Shown: positions 1 through 8,511, numbered from the stretch's first letter. The stretch: DNA of 64,000 nt from Streptomyces venezuelae ATCC 10712 (GCF_008639165.1 NZ_CP029197.1:2232001-2296000), one strand, 5' to 3'. Notes: generated by a model not told the origin, from the sequence alone. Program-made: numbers and translations.

Positions 1-242
1 AACGGGCGAAGAAACACTACGAGTCCCTCTACATCGCCGGCACCACCCACCGCGAAGACATCGGGACCGGCGAGGAGGCGTTCTGGCACGGCGAGCCGGA
101 CCGCGGCTGTGTGCTGTACGCGCGGGACGTCAACTTCTATGTGTTCGTGGCCGTGGAGGGCACCGCCTACCCCACCGGCGACAAGTGCGAGGCCCTCGCC
201 GTCTCCGTGGCCAAGGGGACCTACGAGGCGGGCTCGGCATGA
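1..242 (+). CDS. C-terminal end of a sensor-domain protein (5' end outside window)
   Basis: An open frame runs in from the left edge and stops with TGA at 240-242. The visible 79 residues hold a GTGEEAFW motif and two cysteines. They match in spacing the extracellular tail of the kinase encoded next (GIGDEAYW, then a Cys, then another Cys about 30 residues on). This suggests a paralogous extracellular domain, possibly of a second Ser/Thr kinase or a lipoprotein. The stop overlaps the next start (ATGATGA), so the two genes are probably co-translated. The N-terminal part and true function cannot be seen. Confidence 0.7.
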   Translation, partial: RAKKHYESLYIAGTTHREDIGTGEEAFWHGEPDRGCVLYARDVNFYVFVAVEGTAYPTGDKCEALAVSVAKGTYEAGSA

Positions 243-1846
243 TGAAGCCACTGGGCCCGGCCGACCCGGCCACGGCCGGACCGTACCGGCTGCTCGCCGA
301 GCTCGGCCAGGGCGGCATGGGCCGGGTGCTGCTCGGCGCCGCACCGGACGGCCGCCTCGTCGCGGTCAAGCAGGTGCACGCCCGGTTCGCCGCCGACGAC
401 GGGTTCCGCGCCCGCTTCCGTCGCGAGGTCGCCGCATCGCGCCAGGTCTCCGGCGCCTACACGGCGGCGGTCCTGGACGCCGACACCGAGGCCCGACTGC
501 CCTGGCTGGCATCGGCGTTCGTGGCAGGTCCGTCACTGGGCGCGGCGGTGGAGGACGCCGGGGTGCTGCCCGAGGAGGCGGTACGCCGTCTCGCCGCGGG
601 CCTGGCCACCGCGCTGGTCGAGATCCACCGCACCGGCATCGTCCACCGCGACCTCAAGCCGGAGAACGTGCTGCTCGCCGAGGACGGCGTACGTGTCATC
701 GACTTCGGCATCGCCCGCGTCGCCGAGGGCGCGGACGCCACCGCCCTCACCCACACCGGCTGGGTGGTCGGCTCGGCCGCCTTCATGTCGCCGGAGCAGG
801 CGGAGGGCCGGGAACTCACGCCGGCGAGCGATGTGTTCGCGCTCGGCGCGGTCCTCGCGATGGCGGCCACCGGCGACAGCCCGTTCTCCGGCACGTCGAT
901 GGCGGGGACCCTCTACAACGTCGTCCACAGAGAGCCCGACCTGACCACGCTGCCGCCAGGTCTTGCCGCCCTCGTCGGACCGTGCCTGGCCAAGGCCCCC
1001 GCCGACCGGCCGACCCCGCGGCAACTCCTCGCCCTCCTCGGCCCGATCCCAGCCGCCGAACGGCCCTGGCCGCCCTCGGTACACGGCCTGATCGCCACCC
1101 AGCAGACCGAGATCGACCGACTGCTCGACACCACGGACCGCACCCCCGCCCCGGACGCGTACTCCCCCACCCGGGTCTCCCCCTCCGCTCCTGGTCCCGG
1201 CTTCGGGCCACCGCTGCCTGTCGCGGGTACGCCCCGACGCGGACGCGCCAGGAAGATCACGGCCCTCGTGCTCGCAGGCGTGCTCGCCGTCGCGGGCCTC
1301 GGCGTCGGCGCGTACGTACTGACGACTCGCGGCGACGGCGCGGGCGGTGCGTCCGGGCCACCCGACAAGTACGCGAAGATCCCCACCTGCGCGGAGGCGG
1401 CCGGTCGACTCGGGCTGCCGGAGCGGAAGAAGGACCGCGACGCGTACGGAGACCGCACCAACGAGGCCTCGACGAGCTGCACCTGGATCGGCACGCTGGA
1501 CCTCGGGGGCGGCTACGTCCTGGAGAACGCCTATACGCTCGCCTACGTCCAGTGGACGCTGAAGCGCACCGTGGAGAACGACAAGAACGCGACCGGCCTG
1601 CAGCGCGCGGAGTTCGCCGAGGGCGCGGCCGACGGCACCCGCGACAGCGGACTCGGCATCGGCGACGAGGCGTACTGGGACCGGCCCGACGGCCCCGACG
1701 AACACTGCGACCTGCGCGTGCGTGACGGCAACCTGACCCTCTGGGTGGAACTGGGCGGCGACGAGCATCCGGAGGCGACCTGCAAGACGGAGGCCGCACG
1801 CATCGCCCGCGCGGCCCTGGCGGCCGTCCCCCCGCAGGGTCATTGA
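239..1846 (+). CDS. Membrane Ser/Thr protein kinase, PknB-like
   Basis: A 535-residue receptor-type kinase that phosphorylates Ser/Thr on partner proteins from the inner face of the membrane. Residues about 16-270 are the kinase domain: glycine loop GQGGMG, VAVK lysine, catalytic HRDLKPEN near 136-143, DFG near 155 and an SPEQ APE-like motif. A Pro-rich juxtamembrane stretch leads to one hydrophobic segment near 339-363. The outer domain of about 170 residues has paired cysteines but no PASTA repeats, unlike classical PknB. The ATG at 239 overlaps the upstream stop; ATG 242 is equally possible. The ligand is unknown. Confidence 0.93.
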   Translation: MMKPLGPADPATAGPYRLLAELGQGGMGRVLLGAAPDGRLVAVKQVHARFAADDGFRARFRREVAASRQVSGAYTAAVLDADTEARLPWLASAFVAGPSLGAAVEDAGVLPEEAVRRLAAGLATALVEIHRTGIVHRDLKPENVLLAEDGVRVIDFGIARVAEGADATALTHTGWVVGSAAFMSPEQAEGRELTPASDVFALGAVLAMAATGDSPFSGTSMAGTLYNVVHREPDLTTLPPGLAALVGPCLAKAPADRPTPRQLLALLGPIPAAERPWPPSVHGLIATQQTEIDRLLDTTDRTPAPDAYSPTRVSPSAPGPGFGPPLPVAGTPRRGRARKITALVLAGVLAVAGLGVGAYVLTTRGDGAGGASGPPDKYAKIPTCAEAAGRLGLPERKKDRDAYGDRTNEASTSCTWIGTLDLGGGYVLENAYTLAYVQWTLKRTVENDKNATGLQRAEFAEGAADGTRDSGLGIGDEAYWDRPDGPDEHCDLRVRDGNLTLWVELGGDEHPEATCKTEAARIARAALAAVPPQGH

Positions 1847-1931
1847 GAACAGCCCCACGGGGCGTTGTCAGTGGTGCCTGCCAGGCTGTCGGTACAGCGG
1901 AACGACCGAGCGCGGAGAGAGCGAGCACGCC

Positions 1932-2336
1932 ATGGGCACCTGGGACATCGGCCCCTTCGACAACGACACCGCCGCCGACTTCTCGTACCGGGTGGACGAG
2001 GCCCCGGCGGAGAAGAAGGCCGAGGTGCTGCGGACGGCGTTCCGTGAGGTGATCGAGACGGGTGACGAGTACCTGGACGCGGACCTGGCGGACGAGGCCA
2101 TCGCCTCGGCGGCCCTGCTCGCGGCCCAGTGCCCGGGCGGCACCCCCGTCACCACCTCGTACGGCCCGAAGCACCCCCTGCCACCCCTCCCGACGGACCT
2201 CCGCCCCCAGGCCGTGACGGCCCTGGACCGCATCCTCACGGAGCCCTCCGAACTCCTGGAACTCTGGGAGGAGTCGGACGGCGAGGAGTGGAAGGCCGGC
2301 GTCCGACAGCTCCGGGCGGTGCTCGCCGGGACGTGA
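1932..2336 (+). CDS. DUF4259 family protein
   Basis: A 134-residue soluble acidic protein opening MGTWDIGPFDNDTAADF, the hallmark of DUF4259. The family is common as small orphan genes in actinobacteria and other bacteria; its molecular role is unknown. A GGAGAGAG Shine-Dalgarno lies about 10 nt before the ATG. A strong hairpin follows the stop, so it appears to be a single-gene unit. Confidence 0.85.
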   Translation: MGTWDIGPFDNDTAADFSYRVDEAPAEKKAEVLRTAFREVIETGDEYLDADLADEAIASAALLAAQCPGGTPVTTSYGPKHPLPPLPTDLRPQAVTALDRILTEPSELLELWEESDGEEWKAGVRQLRAVLAGT

Positions 2337-2358
2337 CCCGCCGAGCGGGGACGACGAA

Positions 2359-2387
2359 GAAACCCCGCCGGGGACCGGCGGGGTTTC
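2359..2387 (+). terminator. Rho-independent-like terminator hairpin
   Basis: A perfect 13-bp stem (GAAACCCCGCCGG with its complement) closes a 3-nt loop 22 bp after the DUF4259 stop. It probably serves both this gene and the convergent gene ending at 2423. Confidence 0.8.
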
Positions 2388-2422
2388 CGTTGCGTCAGGC
2401 TGTCGGGCCGACGCTCAGTGGA

Positions 2423-2845
2423 TCAGGGCCGGAGACCCTTCACGTACACCGCGCTGCCGTGCGTGAAGGGGTCCGATTCCTCAACCTGGAATCCGGCCGA
2501 GGCGAGGATACCCAACAGAGCTTTCTGCATGGAATTCTGAACGTTCTCGAAGTGGCGCACGACGGCAGGCGGATCCGCGTAGTCGATCCCCTTCGCGAAC
2601 AGTTCCGCGGCAGCGGCCCGCAGCTCTGCATTCGCCCTCCAGTCCACGTACACCCCGCCGTCGAGAACCCTGTCCACGTGGACGTCCGCCCCGGGCTTGT
2701 CCAGCGAGCCACCGTCGAGGTCGGCTCTGCGGGCGGGAAGTCCGGCCCGGGCCAGTTCACGGCAGACCTGAGCGGCCAGCTCGTTCCACTGGGCGATGAG
2801 TTCGGGCGGGGCTTGGGGAGGGAGGTCGAACCTCGGCTTATTCAT
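2423..2845 (-). CDS. Orphan small protein, paralogous to the 3182-3640 product
   Basis: A 140-residue soluble protein with no motif that I recognise. It shares a layout with the 152-residue product upstream: an N-terminal helix ending LARAGLPA (LRRAGLPA in the paralog), a DVHVDR / VVHVDP strand, a V(S)VDWR / VSVGWR strand and a late QKALLGILASAG / QGALVGILLSAG helix. This supports an old tandem duplication. The context of short orphan genes on one strand resembles immunity-gene arrays, but no toxin is intact here, so function stays unknown. Confidence 0.7.
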   Translation of the reverse strand: MNKPRFDLPPQAPPELIAQWNELAAQVCRELARAGLPARRADLDGGSLDKPGADVHVDRVLDGGVYVDWRANAELRAAAAELFAKGIDYADPPAVVRHFENVQNSMQKALLGILASAGFQVEESDPFTHGSAVYVKGLRP

Positions 2846-2930
2846 GCACCCCTCGCACCTCGACCTGGTGACCGTTCGCCCCAGAGCGCACCATCACCCC
2901 GCCGTCAGCTTGTCCGCGACATCTTCGAGA

Positions 2931-3110
2931 TCACTCATTATGTGCCTTGAGCGGGGCCAGGCCTGTCAGACGCGTCGCTTTGAGCCGCTGGAACTGCGTG
3001 TTGCTGATGTCGGCGATGGCCTCATCTGACAGACCGAGGGAACGCAGCGTCCGGTAGGCGTCGACGAAGCCGACACCCGTCCCGCGGCCTCCGCGATGGG
3101 CAGACGTCTG
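2931..3110 (-). pseudogene. C-terminal gene fragment
   Basis: The minus strand reads FVDAYRTLRSLGLSDEAI, then a hydrophilic helix (ADISNTQFQRLKA) and a stop at 2931. Composition and codon use look coding, but no usable start or SD exists before the upstream in-frame stop near 3168. It is probably the C-terminus of a larger lost protein. The identity of that protein is unknown. Confidence 0.45.
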
Positions 3111-3131
3111 CCCGCCGGTCCAGGAACAGCC

Positions 3132-3166
3132 GGCGCGGCCCGCCCAAGGATCCGGCGGGCCGCGCC
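3132..3166 (-). terminator. Hairpin terminator after the 3182 gene
   Basis: A perfect 13-bp GC stem (GGCGCGGCCCGCC with its complement) with a 9-nt loop lies just past the stop of the minus-strand gene. Confidence 0.7.
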
Positions 3167-3181
3167 CTCAAAGGTCCCGGA

Positions 3182-3640
3182 CTAGCTCCCCGGTGGAACG
3201 AACGTGGGCCGCAGAGCGGGCGGGAGGTCCGACATCTGCCCGAAGACCAGGACGTGATCCGGGTTCATCTCATCGTGCTCCGGCGTCGCGATGAGCCCCG
3301 CCGAGAGCAGGATCCCGACCAGCGCACCCTGCATGCGGAGACCGATCGATCCGGGCCGCCGGACGACCGGCGCGTCGGCCGGGCTTCCGGCGGCGAGCGC
3401 GTCCAGGGCGGCCCGGGCAACGCCGGGGTCGCACCGCCATCCCACCGACACGGCCGCCGAGGCGGTTTCGGCGTCGGGATCGACGTGGACCACGGCGCCC
3501 ACACGATCCGGGCTGCCGGAGCCCCCGTCGCGGAACGCGGGCAGGCCCGCGCGCCGGAGCGCCTGGACGACCTGCTCGGCCAACTCCCCGCGCCTGGCGA
3601 TGACGTCATCTGACGCACGGGCGAATCCGAACTCGGTCAT
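3182..3640 (-). CDS. Orphan small protein (tandem paralog)
   Basis: A 152-residue soluble protein, related in layout to the product of 2423-2845 (same LRRAGLPA, VVHVDP and GALVGILLSAG landmarks). Its start overlaps the stop of the DUF6193-like gene upstream by 4 bp (ATGA), so the two are co-translated. No catalytic motif is visible. A role as immunity or accessory protein is only a guess from context. Confidence 0.7.
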   Translation of the reverse strand: MTEFGFARASDDVIARRGELAEQVVQALRRAGLPAFRDGGSGSPDRVGAVVHVDPDAETASAAVSVGWRCDPGVARAALDALAAGSPADAPVVRRPGSIGLRMQGALVGILLSAGLIATPEHDEMNPDHVLVFGQMSDLPPALRPTFVPPGS

Positions 3641-4347
3641 CGTCTCTTCTCACACTGGAGGCGGTTTTCGTGGAGGGCGGTGCGGAGGTAGGCGATCAGT
3701 TGCTCGTCCGGCACCTCCGTCCAGGTCGCGCCGGGGGCTCCGACGGTCACGGTGGAGTACCGTCCCTCGTCCGTCTCCTCCACCAGGGCCTGACGGCTCG
3801 TGTAGTCCATCGGGTCCACCCGCAGGCGGACGGCTCGGTGGGTCATGGTCGGGAAGGCGTTCCGCAGCACCTCGTCCGCGTGGAGGCGGCGCAGCAGGTT
3901 CCGCTGCGGGCGGTAGTACTCGGACGACAGGAGATGCGCCCACTGCGAGGACGTGGGCTCTCCGGACGCGAGCGCCCTGGTGAACTCGTCGAGGTCCAGG
4001 AAGTCGAACCTCGCCTTCAGCGCGTCCAACGGCACGTCTTCCCGCCACGCGGCGATCGCGTCCACGAGCGTTCCCAGGTCGTCCGTACCGCCGATGTACC
4101 AGCCGAAGTCGGGGATGGACGTGCGGAGCCGGAACAGCCGCTCCCCGCTCGCCGTGTCGACCGACAGGTAGCCCCGTCGGCTCTCCATGCCGACGGCCTC
4201 GGTGACGTAGGGCGACAGGCCGATGTCACGGCCTCGCGCCTCCGCCGTCTGCCGCAGGGCCGCGACGAGGCCACCCGCGGCGGTCACGTCCGGGTACGGG
4301 TCTTCCGCGTGGGTTTCCACGTCCATCTCCTCAGGCCTGATCGGCAA
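3637..4347 (-). CDS. DUF6193-like protein
   Basis: A 236-residue soluble protein. The length and features such as FGWYIGGTDDLGTLVDAIAAW fit the actinobacterial DUF6193 group, often annotated near natural-product or toxin-type loci. I know of no tested function. It is first in a minus-strand unit with the 3182-3640 gene. The family call is from memory of sequence character and should be checked by HMM. Confidence 0.6.
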   Translation of the reverse strand: MPIRPEEMDVETHAEDPYPDVTAAGGLVAALRQTAEARGRDIGLSPYVTEAVGMESRRGYLSVDTASGERLFRLRTSIPDFGWYIGGTDDLGTLVDAIAAWREDVPLDALKARFDFLDLDEFTRALASGEPTSSQWAHLLSSEYYRPQRNLLRRLHADEVLRNAFPTMTHRAVRLRVDPMDYTSRQALVEETDEGRYSTVTVGAPGATWTEVPDEQLIAYLRTALHENRLQCEKRR

Positions 4348-4402
4348 GGCGTTCCCCCAGCTTCCCAGCCGGAAGCGGGGGGCGTTCCGTGCGTGGAACC
4401 CG

Positions 4403-4768
4403 TCAGCCGAAGCTGCCGACGGAGACCTTTTCCGCCCCGATCTCCCGGATGCGTTCGCCGCCCCACGCCCCCAGGGGGGCCAGTGCGGCGTTGAGGGAGG
4501 TGCCTCGTGCCGTCAGGGAGTACTCGACCTTCGGCGGCACCTCCGCGTACACCTCGCGGTGGACGAGGCCGTCCTCCTCCATCTCCCGCAGATGCTGGAC
4601 CAGCATCTTCTCGCTGACGCCCGGCAGCCCCCGCCGGAGCTCGGCGAACCTCCGGACCCCGTGGTGGTCCAGCTCCCACAGGATGAGCACCTTCCACTTC
4701 CCGGACACCACGTCCATCGCCGCGTCGATGCCGCAGAAGTACGGGCCACGCCGTGCCGATGCCGCCAT
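4403..4768 (-). CDS. HxlR-family winged-helix regulator
   Basis: A 121-residue wHTH protein. The run DVVSGKWKVLILWEL, followed by RRFAELRRGLPGVSEKMLVQ and EYSLTARG, is the standard HxlR fold core. A Cys (YFCGID) sits at the usual N-terminal position where redox or electrophile sensing occurs in some family members. It is divergent from the oxidoreductase at 4908. A 7-bp inverted repeat lies in the shared promoter region, so it probably controls that enzyme and itself. Confidence 0.92.
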   Translation of the reverse strand: MAASARRGPYFCGIDAAMDVVSGKWKVLILWELDHHGVRRFAELRRGLPGVSEKMLVQHLREMEEDGLVHREVYAEVPPKVEYSLTARGTSLNAALAPLGAWGGERIREIGAEKVSVGSFG

Positions 4769-4797
4769 CCGCCCCTCCTCGAACCGTCCACCATCAA

Positions 4798-4825
4798 GGG
4801 GTACTTACCCCCGGGTGCGTACCCC
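4798..4825. promoter_or_regulatory. Putative HxlR operator
   Basis: GGGGTAC at 4798-4804 and its exact complement GTACCCC at 4819-4825 are separated by 14 bp in the 139-bp divergent intergenic region. The arms are centred about two DNA turns apart, a spacing typical of dimeric winged-helix regulators. It lies about 30 bp from the HxlR start. Confidence 0.55.
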
Positions 4826-4907
4826 ACTAATTAGTCCGTACTGGTCAACTTCACCGGTGGCGAAGAGCATTCCCTCAGAGACAAGAACACGAGGGAGAGC
4901 CCAAGAA

Positions 4908-5783
4908 ATGACGAACGACAACAGCCTCCAGGTGAGCGTCCTCGGACTCGGAGCGATGGGGAGCGCCCTGGCCACCGCGCTGCTGAAGGCCGGGCACCCC
5001 ACCACCGTCTGGAACCGGACCCCGGGCCGGGCCGACGACCTCGTCGCCCTCGGCGCCACGCCCGCCGGCACCACCGCCGACGCCGTCCGCGCGAGCCCGC
5101 TGGTGATCGCCTGCCTCCTCGACCACGCCTCCGTCCACGACGTGCTCGACCCGCTCACCGACGACCTCGCCGGACGCACCCTGATCAACGTCACCACCAC
5201 CTCCCCCACCCAGTCACGGGAGTTGGCCGCCTGGGCCGCCCGCGCCGGCGTCACCTACCTGGACGGCGGCATCATGGCCGTACCGCACATGATCGGCCTG
5301 CCCGGGTCGTCCATCCTCTACAGCGGATCGGCCGACGCCTTCCACCAGCACAAGCCGCTGCTCGACCTGTGGGGAACCAGCACCTACTACGGCGACGACG
5401 CCGGTCTCGCGTCCCTGTACGACCTCGCCCTGCTCGCGGGCATGTACGTCATGTTCGCCGGTTTCATCCACGGCGCCGCCATGGTCGCCCCCGCCGGAAT
5501 CACCGCCCGCCAGTTCGCGGCCTCGGCCGCCCCGTGGCTGTCCGCCATGACCGGCGGCCTCGCGGGCTTCGCCGAGGTCATCGACGGCGGGGACTACACC
5601 GTCGCGGGCCAGCAGAGCCTTGAGTTCTCCCATCTCGGCGACCTCCAGGCCGCCAGCGCCGAGCAGGGCATCAGCACCGAGGTCGTCGACATGGTCCAGC
5701 GGCTCATCCAGCGCCAGATCGACGCGGGCCACGGAACGGAGGGCTTCGCCCGCATCTTCGAGAGCCTCAGGCACCCCGCCTGA
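4908..5783 (+). CDS. NADPH-dependent imine-reductase-like / beta-hydroxyacid-dehydrogenase-fold oxidoreductase
   Basis: A 291-residue enzyme. The N-terminal Rossmann motif GLGAMGSALATALLKAGH is followed by VWNRT, whose Arg suits NADPH. The C-terminal helical half has the LYDLALLAGMY segment of imine reductases, with Asp at the position that separates (R)-type IREDs from Tyr-type ones. Family members reduce cyclic imines in vitro; natural substrates are mostly unknown. A GGGAG SD precedes ATG 4908 (the frame stays open upstream but without coding character). It is divergent from the HxlR regulator and tail-to-tail with the 5767 gene (17-bp overlap). Confidence 0.85.
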   Translation: MTNDNSLQVSVLGLGAMGSALATALLKAGHPTTVWNRTPGRADDLVALGATPAGTTADAVRASPLVIACLLDHASVHDVLDPLTDDLAGRTLINVTTTSPTQSRELAAWAARAGVTYLDGGIMAVPHMIGLPGSSILYSGSADAFHQHKPLLDLWGTSTYYGDDAGLASLYDLALLAGMYVMFAGFIHGAAMVAPAGITARQFAASAAPWLSAMTGGLAGFAEVIDGGDYTVAGQQSLEFSHLGDLQAASAEQGISTEVVDMVQRLIQRQIDAGHGTEGFARIFESLRHPA

Positions 5784-6216
5784 CAGCCGCCGCCCGCCGC
5801 GACCCCCGGACGGCGAGGACGACACTCGCCACGGTCGCCGCGACGGCCGTGACCGCGAGGACGAGAAGCCCCGGGTTGACCCACCACGGGACGACTTCGA
5901 TGCCCCGGCACACCAGACTCACGGGCAGCGCACTGCTGGAGTCCGGGTACGCCTTGATCCCCACGCCGAACCAGCACGCGTCCTCGGGGAAGAGGAACGG
6001 CATGTACGACAGCCCGTACAGGTGCAGCGCCCCGCCCGCGAGGTAGGCGAGCCCCGCGCCCCAGGCCGCCTTCCTGGCGGGCGAGCGGGGGCGCCGGGGC
6101 GGTCGCGGCTGGGGCAGTTCGTCGCCCCGCCGTGCCCGGACGAGACCGACGTACGTGATCCCCGCCCAGGCCGGCAGGCCGATGGCGAGGATCATCGTCC
6201 CTATGAGCGTCGCCAT
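5767..6216 (-). CDS. Small integral membrane protein, unknown family
   Basis: A 149-residue protein with three or four hydrophobic segments (residues about 3-23, 52-72 and 112-137) and a basic, proline-rich cytoplasmic loop (RPPRRPRSPARK). Its ATG lies 2 bp past the DUF397 stop, so it is probably the third gene of the Scr1/DUF397 operon. No family is recognised. Confidence 0.65.
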   Translation of the reverse strand: MATLIGTMILAIGLPAWAGITYVGLVRARRGDELPQPRPPRRPRSPARKAAWGAGLAYLAGGALHLYGLSYMPFLFPEDACWFGVGIKAYPDSSSALPVSLVCRGIEVVPWWVNPGLLVLAVTAVAATVASVVLAVRGSRRAAAVRRGA

Positions 6217-6218
6217 GA

Positions 6219-6503
6219 TCAGCGACTGCCGATGCGCCCCTCGGCGGCGGCGCTCACGAAGGCCGTGAAGGCGGCGGGGGTGGCGAGGAAGGCGGGGCCT
6301 TCGGGGTTCTTGGAGTCACGGACGGCCACGTGGGCGGCGAGGTCGGCGACCTCGATGCAGTCGCCCCCGTTGTCGCCGCTGTACGAGGACTTACGCCAGG
6401 CGGCAGAGCCGAGGGGAGCGCACTCGATGCACTCACCGCCGTTGTCGCCGCTGAACGAGGACTTACGCCAGCGCGCTCCCGCCAGGTTCTGGTTGGTCTC
6501 CAT
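6219..6503 (-). CDS. DUF397 protein with two DUF397 motifs
   Basis: A 94-residue protein with the signature WRKSS(F/Y)SGDNGG(E/D)CIE twice (residues about 12 and 36) and one C-terminal DSKNPEGPAF tail. The N-terminal copy is truncated, which indicates an internal duplication. DUF397 proteins pair with Scr1-type HTH regulators in Streptomyces and have been described as toxin-antitoxin-like partners. It overlaps the regulator gene by 41 bp. Confidence 0.9.
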   Translation of the reverse strand: METNQNLAGARWRKSSFSGDNGGECIECAPLGSAAWRKSSYSGDNGGDCIEVADLAAHVAVRDSKNPEGPAFLATPAAFTAFVSAAAEGRIGSR

Positions 6504-7311
6504 AGTGTTCCTCCATGACGCGGGTGATCAGCGCGGACGAATCCTCCACCGAGAGAGCGGCCGCTCGGAGGTGATCGTAACGGAGCGACCCCTCCCTGAA
6601 CGCGGCCGAATCCACGGTCATATGCCCCTGGACGAAGTCCTCGGTGTAGACGAGATCGGGGTCGCTCTCGAAGCGGAGGAGAGTGAAGGATCCGTGTGAC
6701 CCCGCGTGCGCGCCGACCTCGAACGGAAGGATCTGGATCTTCACCCACTCGCGTTCCTGCATCCTCGACAGGTGGGTCAGTTGCGCGCGCATCACCTCCG
6801 ACCCTCCGACTTCCTGACGCAAGGCCGCCTCACTCATGACGACCCAGAACAGGGGCGGGTTCTCCCGGTCCAGGATTCGCTGACGCTCGATGCGGGCTGC
6901 GACCTGTCCATCGAGATCGCTCTCGAAGCGGGACCCCATCAGCGTCCGGGCGTAGTCCTCAGTCTGGAGCAGTCCGTGGACCAGCTGCGCCTGGAACGAG
7001 CATAGGTACGTCGCCTTCGCCTCCATCTCCGCGTACGGCCTGAACCACGACGGCAGTTGGCTCTTCAGTACGAGGCCCACCAGCCGCGTGAAGAATCCGC
7101 CCGTCATCAGCGCCGCGTCGAGCCGTTCCGAGAACTCCCTGGTCGGGACCTTTCTCGCCGTCTCGATCTGGCCCACGAGCGAGCCCGTGCAGTAGAGGAT
7201 CGAACCCAACTCGGCCTGGCCGAGGCCCGCCTCCTCTCTCAGGCGGCGGAGTTCGTACCCGTAGTAGTCCAGCGGCGAGGCACTCGGATCCAGGCTGCGG
7301 ATGTTGACCAC
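6463..7311 (-). CDS. Scr1-family HTH regulator (XRE plus DUF5753)
   Basis: A 282-residue regulator. The N-terminal XRE helix-turn-helix reads ELRRLREEAGLGQAELGSIL, and the C-terminal DUF5753 region has the usual LHGLLQTxxYAR-type segment (VHGLLQTEDYARTL). The long frame stays open far upstream; GTG 7311 is chosen because a GGGGGTGA SD precedes it and the protein then has the usual family length. It is divergent from the ATPase gene at 7396, and together with DUF397 forms the standard three-part Streptomyces module. Confidence 0.88.
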   Translation of the reverse strand: MVNIRSLDPSASPLDYYGYELRRLREEAGLGQAELGSILYCTGSLVGQIETARKVPTREFSERLDAALMTGGFFTRLVGLVLKSQLPSWFRPYAEMEAKATYLCSFQAQLVHGLLQTEDYARTLMGSRFESDLDGQVAARIERQRILDRENPPLFWVVMSEAALRQEVGGSEVMRAQLTHLSRMQEREWVKIQILPFEVGAHAGSHGSFTLLRFESDPDLVYTEDFVQGHMTVDSAAFREGSLRYDHLRAAALSVEDSSALITRVMEEHYGDQPEPGGSALA

Positions 7312-7395
7312 GGCGAGGTCACCCCCAAGTTCACGCGGTGAGGCGTTGTATTCAGGCCGTAGCCGAGCGTAACGAACCGAGCCCACTCTGGTGGC

Positions 7396-7803
7396 ATGAA
7401 TCAGGCAACAGACCTCTATCCTGCGGTACTTGCGACGAGCTACCGCATGCGGTTCACCGTCGGTGAGCACTCCGCCGGTCACATGCGCCGCATCCTGCGC
7501 ATGTTCCTCACGCGGTGGGAGCTCGACCGGCTGGCGGACGCCGCGGGCCTCGCGCTCACCGAGCTCGTCGCCAACGTCGTACGGCACGTGCCCGGCCGGC
7601 ACTGCGCGGTGCTGATCCTGCGCGAGCCGTACGGGCTCCGGGTCGAGGTCGCCGACGCCGTGCCCGGTGCCGTACACGCCAAGGCGGCCGATCCGCTGGA
7701 CGCGGGCGGGCGGGGGCTCGTCCTGGTGGAGGCCGTGACGGACCGGTGGGGGGTCGACGAGCGGGCCGACGGGAAGACGGTGTGGTTCGAGTGCGACGCG
7801 TAG
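7396..7803 (+). CDS. RsbW-like anti-sigma / HATPase_c ATP-binding protein
   Basis: A 135-residue GHKL-fold protein. The N box reads LTELVANVVRH, and the G1 region (VEVADAVPG) and G2 region (GGRGLVLVEAVTDRWG) follow. Such proteins bind ATP and act as anti-sigma or switch kinases. Divergent pairing with the Scr1/DUF397 genes suggests linked regulation, as is common in this genus. Confidence 0.9.
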   Translation: MNQATDLYPAVLATSYRMRFTVGEHSAGHMRRILRMFLTRWELDRLADAAGLALTELVANVVRHVPGRHCAVLILREPYGLRVEVADAVPGAVHAKAADPLDAGGRGLVLVEAVTDRWGVDERADGKTVWFECDA

Positions 7804-7849
7804 GGCACGATGGGCGCCGTCACCCGCGTACCCGCCAGTAGGAGTCACC

Positions 7850-8479
7850 ATGTCCGAGCCCGCGCCCGAGATCCTCGCCGCCTTCGAGGCCGCGAAGGGG
7901 TTCATGCCCGTCGGTGAGGGGCTCGCCCTGTACGCGGCGGCCGCCGAGGCCGCGAAGCTCGGGCTGCCGCTGCTGGAGGTCGGCACGTACTGCGGGCGCT
8001 CCACGATCCTGCTGGCCGACGTGGCCCGCCGGGCGGGGACCGTCGCGGTGACCGTGGACCACCACCGGGGCAGCGAGGAGCAGCAGCCGGGCTGGGAGTA
8101 CCACGACGAGACCGTGGTGGACCCCGAGGTGGGGCTCATGGACACCCTGCCGACGTTTCGGCGGACCCTGCGCAAGGCGGGCCTCGAGGAGTACGTGATC
8201 GCCGTCGTCGGGCGGTCGCCGCAGGTCGCGAAGGTGTGGGGCGGACAGCTCGGCCTCGTGTTCGTCGACGGCGGGCACACCGACGAGCACGCCACCAACG
8301 ACTACGAGGGCTGGGCCCCCAAGGTCGCCCCCGGGGGCCTGCTCGTCATCCACGACGTCTTCCCCGACCCGGCGGACGGCGGCCAGGCGCCGTACCGGAT
8401 CTACCTGCGCGCGCTGGAGTCGGGTGACTTCGATGAGGTCTCGGTCACCGACTCGCTGCGGGTGCTGCGCCGCCGCTGA
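7850..8479 (+). CDS. Class I SAM-dependent methyltransferase (Methyltransf_24 type)
   Basis: A 209-residue protein. LLEVGTYCGRST is the SAM-binding motif I, VTVDHH the acidic motif II and LVFVDGGHTDE / GGLLVIHDVF the later core motifs. It resembles the CmcI/O-methyltransferase-like group that can bind a metal through the HxDxxH-like segment. The substrate is unknown. It lies 46 bp after the ATPase gene and may be co-transcribed with it. AGTAGGAG serves as SD. Confidence 0.85.
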   Translation: MSEPAPEILAAFEAAKGFMPVGEGLALYAAAAEAAKLGLPLLEVGTYCGRSTILLADVARRAGTVAVTVDHHRGSEEQQPGWEYHDETVVDPEVGLMDTLPTFRRTLRKAGLEEYVIAVVGRSPQVAKVWGGQLGLVFVDGGHTDEHATNDYEGWAPKVAPGGLLVIHDVFPDPADGGQAPYRIYLRALESGDFDEVSVTDSLRVLRRR

Positions 8480-8511
8480 CCGGCCCGCCGGGGCGGGCCG
8501 GCCACCAGGGC

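Larger units (their letters stand above)
2846..3181. other. Interval with gene debris between two orphan genes
   Basis: This 336-bp stretch holds the fragment at 2931-3110, two very short minus-strand frames (MSDLEDVADKLTAG, then an 18-codon frame overlapping the start at 2845) and the hairpin at 3132-3166. No full-length gene is visible. Confidence 0.6.
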
